64,000 nt of DNA from SIG437 sp045576235 (GTDB lineage: Bacteria; Bacillota; Clostridia; UBA1381; UBA9506). The position numbers and the translations under genes are program-made. Positions 1-8,669 of this stretch are shown in pieces. Below the pieces are notes generated by a model. It made no database searches. It had not been told where the DNA came from and was given only the letters and a program-made list of their open reading frames with translations. Location: assembly GCA_045576235.1 (NCBI GenBank), contig JAZNGA010000033.1, positions 76,487 to 140,486 on the forward strand, read 5' to 3'. Each line of letters opens with the position of its first letter. Position 1 is the stretch's first letter.

Positions 1-1
1 T

Positions 2-664
2 GGCTATAAAGCAATATTTTTAGGCACAGGTGTGTGGCACCCCAACACACTACATATTAAAGGCGAAACATTGGGAAATGTTCATTTTGCTATAAACTAT
101 CTTAATAATCCAAGTGTTTATAAACTGGGGAAAAAAGTCAGCATTATTGGAGCGGGCAACGCTGCCATGGATGTTGCCAGAACCGCAGTGCGTAGTGGAA
201 GTGTAGAGGTCACATGCTTTTCTCTTGAAAAAAAGGTTGCAGCAAGTGACTACGAATATAAATATGCAAAACTTGAAGGTGTAAATTTCAAATACAATCT
301 TAAACCGATAGAGATTCTCGATGACGGAGTTGTTTTTCGGGAGGTTATGGAAAACGAGAATGGTAGCATTGAAGAAGTAGCGGAAAGCGACAAGTTTTAT
401 CCTTCAGATTCTGTCATTATAGCAATCAGTCAAGGCCCGAGAAATGTCATAGTGTCTACTACACCTGGGCTTGAAGTAAGTAAAAAAGGACTTCTGGAAG
501 CAGATGAATTCGGTAATACAAGCAGACGCGGAATATTTGCATCGGGCGATGTCGTAAATGGTGCACGAACAGTTGTCGAAGCCGTTGCCCACAGCAAAAT
601 TGTTGCAGAAAATATGCACAAGTATATTATGGGATTAAATGACGGCAAAGAAAATATTGTTTAA
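2..664 (+). CDS. FAD/NAD(P)-dependent oxidoreductase, GltD-like (3' part only)
   Basis: This is the C-terminal 220 residues of a pyridine nucleotide-disulphide oxidoreductase of the glutamate synthase small-subunit type; the reading frame is open to the left window edge, so the true start lies outside. A second Rossmann fold is visible as GAGNAAMDVARTAVR, preceded by IFLGTGVW, the end of the first FAD fold. Near the C-terminus SGDVVNGARTVVEAVAHSK is the usual motif that binds FAD and closes the family. Such proteins pass electrons between NAD(P)H and a partner such as GltB or a ferredoxin-linked enzyme. The partner is not in view, so the substrate cannot be assigned. Family is clear, function is not. 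Confidence 0.85.
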   Translation, partial: GYKAIFLGTGVWHPNTLHIKGETLGNVHFAINYLNNPSVYKLGKKVSIIGAGNAAMDVARTAVRSGSVEVTCFSLEKKVAASDYEYKYAKLEGVNFKYNLKPIEILDDGVVFREVMENENGSIEEVAESDKFYPSDSVIIAISQGPRNVIVSTTPGLEVSKKGLLEADEFGNTSRRGIFASGDVVNGARTVVEAVAHSKIVAENMHKYIMGLNDGKENIV

Positions 665-731
665 AATTTTCAAACCTGACTTGATACGAGTCATTATTTT
701 TAATTTGTTAACTATGAAAGGGTAGTGTTAT

Positions 732-1391
732 ATGAGTATAAAATATACATACACAGATAACGGCAAAACGCCCGCAATTATAACCGTGAACAACAATTTT
801 ACACCTGTTTGGATTCAGCAGGAATGGGAATCTGGTGAGTTTGCAGAATTTATTCAAAAAAATGGATGTGGTCATTGTTGCACAGCGATGGCGCTCAATT
901 TGAACGGCATTACCATAAACCCTCATGATGTGTATTCTCTTTGCAGGGAGTTGTGGGGAGCACCTCGCGTGGGAGCTCCGATTTTTGAGGACAATTTTTT
1001 GAGTGAAACCGGAATTGCAGAAATAATAAGGCATCATGGGATTTCTGCACAGGCTCTTGGTGTTGAAAAAGGTGAAGCATATGCAGCCTCTACCTTCATA
1101 GAAAATGAACTTTTATTAGGTAAACAGATTATTATTTGGTCGCATCCGTCAGATAAACTTCCTGACAATCCTTTTTCTCCCGGTGAACATTATATATTAG
1201 CTGTGGGGGTTGCTGCAAACAGCAAAATTCTGATAGCTAACAGTTCCAATCGGTCTAAAGCGGAAAACGGAATACAGTTTACAGAACGCGAAATAATTGA
1301 AAAAGTTCTTTTTGAAGGAACGGAGACTACGGACTATACATGGGGGAGACACGATTTTACAAAAAGCGGTGCTTTTGTGGTTATAGGATAA
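732..1391 (+). CDS. C39-like cysteine peptidase family protein
   Basis: This is a 219-residue protein with the layout of the C39-like papain-fold peptidases (Peptidase_C39_2). The probable nucleophile is the cysteine in NGCGHCCTAMAL near residue 50, the histidine lies in GEHYILAVG near residue 153, and an Asn or Asp-type residue follows in LIANSSN. No signal peptide or membrane segment is visible, so it seems cytoplasmic, unlike many relatives. The ATG is preceded by GAAAGGG at good spacing. It stands alone between an oxidoreductase and a DUF2500 protein. Substrate is unknown and activity is inferred only from the motifs. Confidence 0.7.
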   Translation: MSIKYTYTDNGKTPAIITVNNNFTPVWIQQEWESGEFAEFIQKNGCGHCCTAMALNLNGITINPHDVYSLCRELWGAPRVGAPIFEDNFLSETGIAEIIRHHGISAQALGVEKGEAYAASTFIENELLLGKQIIIWSHPSDKLPDNPFSPGEHYILAVGVAANSKILIANSSNRSKAENGIQFTEREIIEKVLFEGTETTDYTWGRHDFTKSGAFVVIG

Positions 1392-1446
1392 AAGACAATA
1401 AAATTGATTTTGTTCGAAGAAAATAAAGATTTTTACAGGTGATGGT

Positions 1447-1755
1447 ATGAATAATATTATTAATACAATTTTGATGTTGTTGTTTTTGTTGTGTTGGATT
1501 TTAATTATCAGAAAGATTTTTATCAACAGATGCTCCTCTGTCAAAACAATTAAGGCAAAAATTGTGGATAAGTATAAGCCCAATGTGGTTTCTAATTATC
1601 CAGGCACTTTTAAACCGGAGCGTTTCATAGTTGTTTTTGAAACAAAGGATGATAAACTTTCGTTTGATGTTTCAGAATTTTCATATAAAACCTATAAGAT
1701 TAATGAAAAAGGAACACTGAAATATAAAGGAAATAAAATTATAAGTTTCAAATGA
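1447..1755 (+). CDS. DUF2500-like membrane-anchored small protein
   Basis: This is a 102-residue protein. Residues 5-27 are one hydrophobic helix, so it is probably membrane-anchored. The rest resembles DUF2500 (YhhM-like) proteins: a central stretch FIVVFETKDDKLSFDVS and a C-terminal GTLKYKGNKIISF, matching the family's usual small beta-rich ending. The function of the family is not known. The ribosome binding site (ACAGGTGATGG region) is acceptable for the ATG. The family match is made by eye, so confidence is moderate. Confidence 0.6.
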   Translation: MNNIINTILMLLFLLCWILIIRKIFINRCSSVKTIKAKIVDKYKPNVVSNYPGTFKPERFIVVFETKDDKLSFDVSEFSYKTYKINEKGTLKYKGNKIISFK

Positions 1756-1826
1756 TGTGATAAAAGTGTGTTTATTTCAGCGTGTGTTAATTAAATTTAA
1801 ATAAAACTAATAAAATGGGGGAAGAC

Positions 1827-2684
1827 ATGGGGTTTTTAATTATTTTATTGTGTGGTATGCTTTCTTGTGCAAAAGTCACTATTCAGGGTAGTTTTGCAAG
1901 GAGGAGCATAAAAAATGGAAATGATTCAATAATGGCGAATTGCTATATTTTTGCATTTACATCTATCATGTTTCTGATTTTAATGAGAGACGGAATAAGT
2001 GTTCATGTGCTCAGCTATGCAGTCTTTTTTGGTGTTTTCAGCGCGCTATTTCAAATTTTCTATGCTTTGGCATTAAAAACAGGACCGTTTTCAATATCAT
2101 GTATGTTAATTAATCTTAGCATGATTATTCCGGCTGTTTTCTCAATTATATTTTTTGATGAAAAATTGACATTATATAAACTTAGCGGATTTATATTATG
2201 CTTAACAGCGCTTTTTTTAAATACAAAAAGCGATGGCAAAGAAGTGAACTCTAAATGGTTTTTCTATGTAATAGCGGCGCTTGTTTCAACGGGTAGTCTC
2301 TCAGTTGTTCAGAAAATATTTGCAAAATCTGCCTATTCACACGAACTGTCTCAATTCATATTCTTAGGATATTTTGTTGCATTTTTAGTAACTTTAATTG
2401 TTATTTTAATACAGAAAAAGAAAAAAAGCGAAATAACTTTCAAAGTTAACAAACACAACATTTTACTGATTTTTGGTATTGTTTTGTGCTTGGGAGTTTT
2501 TCAATATTTTAACACTATGGCAAACTCGTTTATAGATGCAATCGTGTTAAATCCATCAGTTTGCGGACTATCAACAATGCTATTATCAATTTCGGGAAGA
2601 ATTATTTTTAAAGAAAAATTTACAAGGAAACAGCTTTTATCAATTTTTGTAGGAGTTGTGGCTATCATATTGATAAGCCTTTAA
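1827..2684 (+). CDS. EamA/DMT-superfamily transporter
   Basis: This is an integral membrane protein of about 285 residues with ten predicted hydrophobic segments arranged as two repeats of five, the plan of drug/metabolite transporters of the EamA family. The repeat boundary lies near residue 140, after LNTKSDGKEVN. The C-terminal half has the family's ISGRIIFKEKFTRKQLLSIFVGVVAI-like ending (positions 2597-2670). I chose the ATG at 1827, which follows GGGGGAAG at 1817-1824; an upstream in-frame ATG at 1815 overlaps that site and has no site of its own. Substrate cannot be told. It is probably monocistronic. Confidence 0.8.
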   Translation: MGFLIILLCGMLSCAKVTIQGSFARRSIKNGNDSIMANCYIFAFTSIMFLILMRDGISVHVLSYAVFFGVFSALFQIFYALALKTGPFSISCMLINLSMIIPAVFSIIFFDEKLTLYKLSGFILCLTALFLNTKSDGKEVNSKWFFYVIAALVSTGSLSVVQKIFAKSAYSHELSQFIFLGYFVAFLVTLIVILIQKKKKSEITFKVNKHNILLIFGIVLCLGVFQYFNTMANSFIDAIVLNPSVCGLSTMLLSISGRIIFKEKFTRKQLLSIFVGVVAIILISL

Positions 2685-2715
2685 ATAAATACTTATTATG
2701 AAGGGAAGAGATTTT

Positions 2716-2907
2716 ATGAAAAAGAAACTATATAAATCAAAAACAGATAAAAAGCTTTGCGGAGTTTGTGGGGGCGTTGCAGAATATTTTGATATTGACC
2801 CAACAGTAGCGAGACTTGCATGGGTTGCATTTACGCTTTTGGGCGGCTCCGGAATTTTGGCATACATAATTGCGGCTATAGTAATGCCCGTTGAAACGGA
2901 AGAATAA
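2716..2907 (+). CDS. PspC domain protein
   Basis: This is a 63-residue protein made only of a PspC domain. It begins [20 protein letters not shown], typical of the family, and has one long hydrophobic helix (roughly residues 30-57) ending in VMPVE. PspC proteins sit in the cytoplasmic membrane and are linked to envelope stress responses in enterobacteria; the small stand-alone Firmicutes versions are less well studied. The start is the ATG at 2716 after AAGGGAAGAG; the upstream in-frame ATG at 2698 includes that site and is unlikely to be used. Confidence 0.85.
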   Translation: MKKKLYKSKTDKKLCGVCGGVAEYFDIDPTVARLAWVAFTLLGGSGILAYIIAAIVMPVETEE

Positions 2908-2949
2908 TTGTTAAATTTCACAGAAACAATTTTTGTTGAGGTGTTAAAA

Positions 2950-4434
2950 ATGAAAAAAATAATTTTAATAATGCTAACTATTATGCTTGTTATTTCATCG
3001 GGGGTTGTTTTTGCTGAAGAGTGGGAGCAGGAAATAACAGTTACTTACAATGGAGAACTGATTGATTTTGAAGTTAGTCCCCAGATAATTAATGACAGAA
3101 CAATGGTGCCATTCAGGGCAATTTTTGAAACTCTCGGAGGCGTAGTGGACTTTGACGGAGAGACAAGAACTGTTTCGTCGGAGTTTGAAGGGAAAAAGCT
3201 TTCATTTGTAATAGGAGAGTATGAAGCTGTTTTGGAAACACCTGATGGAAAAGAAATTATTCCGATAGATTCCCCTCCTGTGATAGTTAATGATTACACG
3301 CTTATTCCAGTCAGATTTGTTGCTGAAAGCTCAGGTCTTAAGGTTAATTGGGACGAACACTACAGAGAGGTTGTAATCATAGACACTAATGCGTGGAAGA
3401 GAACAATCAGCGAAAAATCTCCTTTTATGAAAAAGTTGATAGAAATGCCACTTTCTGAATTTAATTTTGATAATATATCAGAGTCAACAACGACATTTGA
3501 TGTAGAAATAGGCATTTTGCTTGAAAACGCAAAAGAGCTTTATGGTGAAGGAGAAACAGGTCCGGAAAACATCGATTTAAACATAAGTCTTAACATTAAG
3601 AACGAAGAATGGTTAAGCAAAAAAAATGCTATGGCAAAAAGCGCGATAACACTTGACCTTTCGTCGCTCGGTAATTTAATAAAACAGACGGAGTCACAGC
3701 TTTCATTTGAAGACCTTGATGTTATTTCAAAGCTTCTGAAACTCCACAACTTTAACATTGAAGTTATATTAGATGAGGATAAAAATATTTATTTGAAGAG
3801 CGTAGAAATTATTGATTTAATAAATGACCTCGGTGGGGAAGATGTTGCGCAGATGTTGGGAGATAATTATGTTAAAATTCCTTATACCGCTAAAAATGTT
3901 GAGAATTTAAAATCTCCTACGCTCTGGTCATATGTTGAAATGATGGTTGAAAATGATGAAACCATGACAACGCACGATGTTATTATGATTGAATATATCT
4001 TAGGAGCATTAGGAGACTTATATTCAAAGGATTCTGTCACCGTTGAAGAGAAAACAAATGGTGGTTATAAGGTAACTTTTGATGTGAACCAGGAAGATTA
4101 TTTTAAAATGTCAACAAACCTAATTGACAAAATCTGGGAATTCGGTGGTTTAAATGAAGCAGAAAAACAGTTTGTAGAAGAGCAGAAAAAAGAAATGCTC
4201 AAGGATTTCGAGAAAATTGATATGGCAATAAAGGGATATATTGATGCAAAAGATGCAGTTAATTACTCATACGACTTAAAATCTTATATTAAAGTTAATG
4301 ATTTACTCATTCCCGGCGCGGAAAATGTGAGTTTGAGTCTATCGCTTGACATTAACTTAAAAGCTATGTCAAAAGAGACTGCAAAAGCAAAGAATATACA
4401 AATACCAGAAAATGCAGTTGAAATATTACAATAA
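2950..4434 (+). CDS. secreted protein with copper amine oxidase N-terminal-like domain
   Basis: This is a 494-residue exported protein. Residues 1-22 form a signal peptide (KKIILIM, then a hydrophobic core ending SGVVFA-EEW). Residues 25-140 hold the Cu_amine_oxidN1-type beta domain, recognised by TMVPFRAIFETLGG and its repeat TLIPVRFVAESSGLKVNWD, a module common on clostridial surface proteins and involved in wall or protein interaction. The remaining 350 residues are hydrophilic, rich in Glu, Lys and Asn, and not recognised. The start is the ATG at 2950 behind GAGGTG. No enzymatic oxidase domain is present, so it is not an amine oxidase. Confidence 0.8.
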   Translation: MKKIILIMLTIMLVISSGVVFAEEWEQEITVTYNGELIDFEVSPQIINDRTMVPFRAIFETLGGVVDFDGETRTVSSEFEGKKLSFVIGEYEAVLETPDGKEIIPIDSPPVIVNDYTLIPVRFVAESSGLKVNWDEHYREVVIIDTNAWKRTISEKSPFMKKLIEMPLSEFNFDNISESTTTFDVEIGILLENAKELYGEGETGPENIDLNISLNIKNEEWLSKKNAMAKSAITLDLSSLGNLIKQTESQLSFEDLDVISKLLKLHNFNIEVILDEDKNIYLKSVEIIDLINDLGGEDVAQMLGDNYVKIPYTAKNVENLKSPTLWSYVEMMVENDETMTTHDVIMIEYILGALGDLYSKDSVTVEEKTNGGYKVTFDVNQEDYFKMSTNLIDKIWEFGGLNEAEKQFVEEQKKEMLKDFEKIDMAIKGYIDAKDAVNYSYDLKSYIKVNDLLIPGAENVSLSLSLDINLKAMSKETAKAKNIQIPENAVEILQ

Positions 4435-4467
4435 GCAGTTTGATATTTTTAGAAAAAGGTGATGAAT

Positions 4468-5682
4468 ATGAAATATGTAGTTTTTTTAGGAGATGGAATG
4501 GCAGATTATCCGAATGATTCTTTAGGTGGGAAAACACCTTTAGAGCTCGCTGTTAAACCGAATATTGATGCTATATCTAAAAATGGTATGTTAGGGCTAT
4601 GTAAAACCGTTGATGATTCGTTGAGTCCGGGAAGTGATGTTGCTAACCTTTCTGTTCTTGGATATGACCCTTTAGTTTATTATTCAGGGCGTTCCCCCCT
4701 CGAAGCGCTTAGCATAGGGGTTGATTTGACTGAAAGTGATGTGACATTCAGGGCAAATCTTGTCACGCTTTCAGACGATAACGCCTATGAAGAAAAAACA
4801 ATGGTAGATTACAGCGCTGACGAAATAACAACAGATGAGGCTAAGGTTTTAATTGATTATTTGAGCAAAAACATAAAAATTAAAAACTTTAGTTTTCATA
4901 GCGGAATAAGCTATAGACATCTCCTTGTGCATGACGGAGGAAGCACAAACATAAAACTGACTCCGCCGCACGACATTTCAGATAGAAAAGTAACTGAATA
5001 TCTGCCGACGGGTGATAATGCTGAGGACATTCTATACATTATGAAAAAAAGCTACGAGCTTTTAAAAGACCATCCAATCAACATAAAAAGAATAGCAAAT
5101 GGAAAGCATCCTGCAAATTCACTTTGGATTTGGGGAGAGGGCAAAAAACCAAAGCTTGATATTTTTTCAGAAAAATTTGGATTGAAGGGAAGCATAATTT
5201 CTGCTGTTGACCTTTTAAAAGGAATTGGAAAGGGTGCAAAAATGAATGTGCCTGAAGTTGTTGGGGCAACGGGAAATATTGACACAAATTTTGACGGAAA
5301 AGCTCAGGCGGCAATCGATGAACTTAAAAGCGGACAGGATTTTGTTTATATTCATGTTGAAGCACCTGATGAGTGTGGACACAGATGTGAAATTAATAAT
5401 AAAATCCGTGCCATTGAGCTCATAGATGAAAAAATTATTGCTCCGGTTATGGATTATTTAAAAAACAGCGGAGAAGAGTTCTCCGTTTTAGTGATGCCTG
5501 ATCACCCAACACCCCTTTCGCTTAAAACACATGTGCGCAACGCTGTTCCTTTCGCGATTTTCAGGAGCAACGGATGCGAGAAATCTGAAATGTCCTACAC
5601 CGAAAAAAATGCTGAAAAAACAGGATTGTTTATTGATAAGGGTTGTAAAATTATGCCTTTATTTACAGGTATTGACAAATAA
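4468..5682 (+). CDS. cofactor-independent phosphoglycerate mutase-like enzyme (ApgM / proposed homoserine kinase family)
   Basis: This is a 404-residue member of the alkaline-phosphatase fold. The N-terminal VVFLGDGMADYP holds the metal-binding Asp, SPGSDVANLSVLGYDP holds the nucleophilic Ser, and metal ligands follow in HVEAPDECGHR and VMPDHPTPLSLKTH. The family (COG3635) is annotated either as archaeal-type 2,3-bisphosphoglycerate-independent phosphoglycerate mutase or, in many bacteria, as a proposed homoserine kinase. The window contains a threonine synthase but no GHMP-type homoserine kinase, which leaves the second role open. I chose ATG 4468 with AGGTG at 4457-4461. The end of the gene contains the -35 box for veg. 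Confidence 0.8.
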   Translation: MKYVVFLGDGMADYPNDSLGGKTPLELAVKPNIDAISKNGMLGLCKTVDDSLSPGSDVANLSVLGYDPLVYYSGRSPLEALSIGVDLTESDVTFRANLVTLSDDNAYEEKTMVDYSADEITTDEAKVLIDYLSKNIKIKNFSFHSGISYRHLLVHDGGSTNIKLTPPHDISDRKVTEYLPTGDNAEDILYIMKKSYELLKDHPINIKRIANGKHPANSLWIWGEGKKPKLDIFSEKFGLKGSIISAVDLLKGIGKGAKMNVPEVVGATGNIDTNFDGKAQAAIDELKSGQDFVYIHVEAPDECGHRCEINNKIRAIELIDEKIIAPVMDYLKNSGEEFSVLVMPDHPTPLSLKTHVRNAVPFAIFRSNGCEKSEMSYTEKNAEKTGLFIDKGCKIMPLFTGIDK

Positions 5683-5700
5683 TTACATTTGTGATATCAT
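5672..5700 (+). promoter_or_regulatory. sigma-A promoter of veg
   Basis: TTGACA at 5672-5677 and TATCAT at 5695-5700 are separated by exactly 17 bases. The -35 box lies in the last codons of the upstream gene. The veg promoter of Bacillus is known to be very strong, which fits the perfect -35 seen here. Confidence 0.65.
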
Positions 5701-5731
5701 ATAGCAAGTAGTTGCTTGGAGGTGTGAGAAA

Positions 5732-6001
5732 GTGATAGAGAAAGAGGATATAGAAAGAGTCCGCAATATTTTAACTGAAAATGTTGACAAGAGAATTCGC
5801 CTGACTGCAAAAAAGGGAAGGAAACGCGTTGTTGTCAGACACGGATTTATTAAATCTACCTATCCATCGCTTTTTGTTGTCGTTTTAGACAGTGTCTCAG
5901 AATTTGCTTCAGGCGGCAGAACAATCTCTTTCAATTATTCTGATATCCTCATAAAAAATATTAGTGTAACTATCGTAGATACCAAGCAAGAAGTTGAATA
6001 A
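5732..6001 (+). CDS. veg: Veg family protein
   Basis: This is an 89-residue protein of the Veg family (formerly DUF1021). Recognisable parts are the KKGRKRVVVRHGFIKSTYP stretch followed by SLFVVVLD and the conserved FNYSDIL. In Bacillus subtilis Veg stimulates biofilm matrix gene expression, and it is conserved across spore-formers, usually beside sspF and ispE, neither of which is here. TTGGAGGTG precedes the first codon (GTG). It has its own promoter and ends in a strong shared terminator. Confidence 0.88.
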   Translation: MIEKEDIERVRNILTENVDKRIRLTAKKGRKRVVVRHGFIKSTYPSLFVVVLDSVSEFASGGRTISFNYSDILIKNISVTIVDTKQEVE

Positions 6002-6010
6002 AAAAATTAA

Positions 6011-6038
6011 GGGACTTTAGTAAAATCGCTAAAGTCCC
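6011..6038. terminator. bidirectional terminator between veg and the mntR-like gene
   Basis: GGGACTTTAG and CTAAAGTCCC form a perfect 10-bp stem with an 8-base loop. T-rich tracts lie on both sides (TGTTTTTT to the right, A-rich to the left), so it can serve both convergent genes. Confidence 0.8.
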
Positions 6039-6050
6039 ATTGTTTTTTAT

Positions 6051-6422
6051 CTATATATTATATTTTTCGCAAAATTCTTTGAGTTTATCAAATGTTTCAT
6101 CGCTTATATCGTGCTCAAGCCTGCAAGCATCTTCCTTTGCTGTTTTTTCGCTAACACCGAGGTGAATAAGAGCTTTTATAAGCAAAGTGTGTCTGTTATA
6201 GACCCTGTTTGCAATCTTAAACCCCTCATCAGTTAAAGAGATAAAACCATTATCATCTATTGAAATCAGTCCATTTTGTCTGAATTGTTTCATTGCAACA
6301 CTAACGCTGGGTTTAGTATAGTTAAGTTCATTTGCAACATCAATAGAACGAACATTTGCAAGTCGTTGTTTTAATATAAGTATAGTTTCTAAATAGTTTT
6401 CGCCTGATTCGTGAATTTTCAA
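6051..6422 (-). CDS. DtxR/MntR-family metal-dependent transcriptional regulator
   Basis: This is a 123-residue regulator. The N-terminal winged helix contains ESGENYLETILILKQ and the recognition region ELNYTKPSVSVAMKQ, typical of the MntR/DtxR family. The dimerisation domain carries the metal-binding pattern ACRLEHDISDET (Cys/Glu/His ligands). It is short and has no C-terminal SH3-like FeoA domain, as in MntR-type members. Such proteins repress manganese or iron uptake genes when metal is bound. No transporter gene lies beside it, so the metal is not known. It converges on veg. Confidence 0.85.
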   Translation of the reverse strand: MKIHESGENYLETILILKQRLANVRSIDVANELNYTKPSVSVAMKQFRQNGLISIDDNGFISLTDEGFKIANRVYNRHTLLIKALIHLGVSEKTAKEDACRLEHDISDETFDKLKEFCEKYNI

Positions 6423-6610
6423 CTAATCACATCCTTCACTCTTAATTTTAACAGAAATAAACAAAAAAATCAATATGAAAGTCTAATTAAATTTTAAGAT
6501 TGGTTAAATCTTGATTAATATGTAAATTTGATGTAAAAAATGTATAAAACTATTTACAGAGGAGAAAAAATTATGTATAATAATAGTAGATAATTAATTT
6601 TGGAAATGAA

Positions 6611-7252
6611 GTGAGATCATTGCCTTTTATAGGAAATATAAATATAAAAATGTTGATTTTAAGAGCTATTTCAGTTTTGCTTGCTATAAGTGTTCACGAA
6701 GCATCTCATGGTTTTGCAGCCTATCTTTTGGGGGATAGAACAGCAAAAAACATGGGTAGAATTAGCATAAATCCAACAAGACATATTGACCCCATTGGTG
6801 CTTTATGCCTTTTGATTTTTGGTTTTGGCTGGGCAAAGCCTGTTATGGTTAATAGCTTCAAGTTTAAAAATCCAAAAACCGGAATGTCACTTGTCGGTCT
6901 TGCCGGACCATTAGCTAATTTTTTACTTGCACTTATCGCTGGTATTATAATCAAAATATTATATGTAACAAATTGTAATATCAGTCTGCTTTGGGAATTT
7001 ATGATTGTCTTAATTTCAATAAATGTTGGGCTTGGAGTTTTTAATTTGATTCCAATTCCACCACTTGATGGTTCTAAAATATTTTTGTCACTCTTGCCAT
7101 CTAGGCTGTATTACGACATAATGAAATATGAACACATTGGCTGGATTTTGCTGGTTATAGCGCTTGGGCTTGGTGTTTTAGATCCAATCTTAGGAACAGT
7201 TAATAATTTTATTTTAAGATTTATTTTCTTTTTAACTGGCGTGCCAATATAA
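6611..7252 (+). CDS. M50 site-2 protease family protein
   Basis: This is a 213-residue membrane metalloprotease with about five to six hydrophobic segments. The zinc motif HEASH lies near residue 30 and the third ligand in NLIPIPPLDGSKI near residue 150; GLAGPLANFLLAL is the conserved family segment between them. It resembles the YwhC/SpoIVFB-like short proteases rather than RseP, as there is no PDZ domain. The GTG at 6611 is taken as start; a TTG at 6620 behind GAAGTGAG is possible. It lies directly upstream of scpA (23 bases), as is common in Clostridia. Substrate is unknown. Confidence 0.85.
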   Translation: MRSLPFIGNINIKMLILRAISVLLAISVHEASHGFAAYLLGDRTAKNMGRISINPTRHIDPIGALCLLIFGFGWAKPVMVNSFKFKNPKTGMSLVGLAGPLANFLLALIAGIIIKILYVTNCNISLLWEFMIVLISINVGLGVFNLIPIPPLDGSKIFLSLLPSRLYYDIMKYEHIGWILLVIALGLGVLDPILGTVNNFILRFIFFLTGVPI

Positions 7253-7275
7253 TAAAATAATGTGAGGTTAAATTG

Positions 7276-8037
7276 ATGAAGGCTCCTTTAATTGATGATA
7301 AGATTGCTGTTAAGCTTGAGGTCTTTGAAGGCCCGCTTGAGCTTCTTTTGCATCTTTTAAAAAAGAATAAAGTAAGTATCTATGACATACCAATAGTTAA
7401 AATAACAGGGCAGTTCATTGAATATCTTGCTGCATGTAAGAGTTTTGACATAGAGCTTTCGTCTGATTTTTTGCTGATGGCTTCTGAGCTTCTCATGATA
7501 AAATCAAAAATGCTCCTTCCTAAGCCTGAAGAAGAAAAGGAAGATCCCCGACTGGATTTAGTGGACAGGCTTCTTCAATATGAAAGAATGAAAAAAATTT
7601 CAGAGTTTCTTAAGGAACATGAATTTGCAACAAGATATAATTATTTTAAAGAGCCTGATCATATTGAGTCAAGACCTGCTGACTACAGTGAACAGACATT
7701 TGATTTAGACATTTTAATTTCAGCTTTTTTAGACATTGCTGATAAAACTGAAAGAAAAGCTCCGCCTCCTAAAAGCGCTTTTAAAGCTATAACTCCTCAC
7801 GAAATTGTTCCTGTTGAGAGCAGAGTGAAATATATCAGGGAAAGGCTTAAAGTAGGCAAAAAAATGAAGTTTGAAAAACTTTTTTCGGGAATTGAATCGC
7901 GCCCCGTTTTAGTTGCAACTTTTTTAGCCCTTTTAGAAATGATTAAGGGTGAATTAGTCATTGCCGAAACTGATAATAATAGAATTTACATAACAAAACT
8001 CAAAGACGGTGATTATAAGAATGAGTCAGAAATATGA
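7276..8037 (+). CDS. scpA: segregation and condensation protein A
   Basis: This is a 253-residue ScpA kleisin. The N-terminal VFEGPLELLLHLLKKNKVSIYDIP motif region (positions about 7318-7390) binds Smc, the middle is charged and flexible, and the C-terminal winged helix contains VATFLALLEMIKGEL. ScpA joins Smc and ScpB to form the bacterial condensin complex that organises and segregates the chromosome. ATG 7276 follows GTGAGG with good spacing. Its end overlaps the start of scpB by 17 bases, so the two subunits are probably translationally coupled. Confidence 0.95.
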   Translation: MKAPLIDDKIAVKLEVFEGPLELLLHLLKKNKVSIYDIPIVKITGQFIEYLAACKSFDIELSSDFLLMASELLMIKSKMLLPKPEEEKEDPRLDLVDRLLQYERMKKISEFLKEHEFATRYNYFKEPDHIESRPADYSEQTFDLDILISAFLDIADKTERKAPPPKSAFKAITPHEIVPVESRVKYIRERLKVGKKMKFEKLFSGIESRPVLVATFLALLEMIKGELVIAETDNNRIYITKLKDGDYKNESEI

Positions 8038-8650
8038 TTCGATAATTGAAAGCATTTTGTTTGCCGCAGGGGATAGTCTCCCTAAAAGTCAACTCGCTGA
8101 AATCCTTGAAATTTCTGAGTCTGAGGTGGACAAGCATATTGAAGTTCTTAGAAAATTTTATAAAGAAAACAACAGAGGTTTTAAAATCATCGAAATAGAA
8201 GATGAGTATCAGCTTTGCACTGTTGAAGAAAACTTCAGATATATCCAATGCATAAAAGAACCAAAAAGAAGACAGGGACTTTCTCAGGCGGCATTTGAAA
8301 CTCTTTCCGTCGTTGCTTATAATCAACCTGTCACAAGAGGAAGCATTGAGTTTATTCGCGGTGTTAATTCTGATGGCTCTGTAAATAAACTTGTTGAGCG
8401 CGGATTGATTGAAGAAAGAGGCAGACTTGATGCACCGGGCAGACCCATTCTTTATGGAACAACGCTTGAATTTTTGAGAAGCTTTGGTCTCCGTTCTCTT
8501 CAGGATTTGCCGGAGCTTGAGGCTGTTCAGCTTGAGCTTTTTGACGATGTTCAAATGACTAAGGAAGACAGTGCCCAGCTTGAGCTTAAAATTGATGACA
8601 AGACAATTGATGCGACTGACGCTGAAAAAGTTGATTGTGAAAACAATTGA
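8021..8650 (+). CDS. scpB: segregation and condensation protein B
   Basis: This is a 209-residue ScpB with two winged-helix domains. The conserved SQAAFETLSVVAYNQPVTR and IRGVNSDGSVNKLVERGLI segments are present, as is GRPILYGTTLEFLRSFGL. ScpB dimers bind ScpA in the condensin complex. I chose ATG 8021, inside the end of scpA, rather than the upstream GTG. An ORF of 287 codons on the opposite strand across this gene is a by-product of base composition. Confidence 0.95.
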   Translation: MSQKYDSIIESILFAAGDSLPKSQLAEILEISESEVDKHIEVLRKFYKENNRGFKIIEIEDEYQLCTVEENFRYIQCIKEPKRRQGLSQAAFETLSVVAYNQPVTRGSIEFIRGVNSDGSVNKLVERGLIEERGRLDAPGRPILYGTTLEFLRSFGLRSLQDLPELEAVQLELFDDVQMTKEDSAQLELKIDDKTIDATDAEKVDCENN

Positions 8651-8669
8651 CATAGCAAGGGGTGAAAAA

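Noticed and set aside
2908..2949. Upstream extension of the copper-amine-oxidase-N-like protein
   Set aside because: The extension would put 14 residues before a typical signal peptide; the ATG at 2950 has the better ribosome site.
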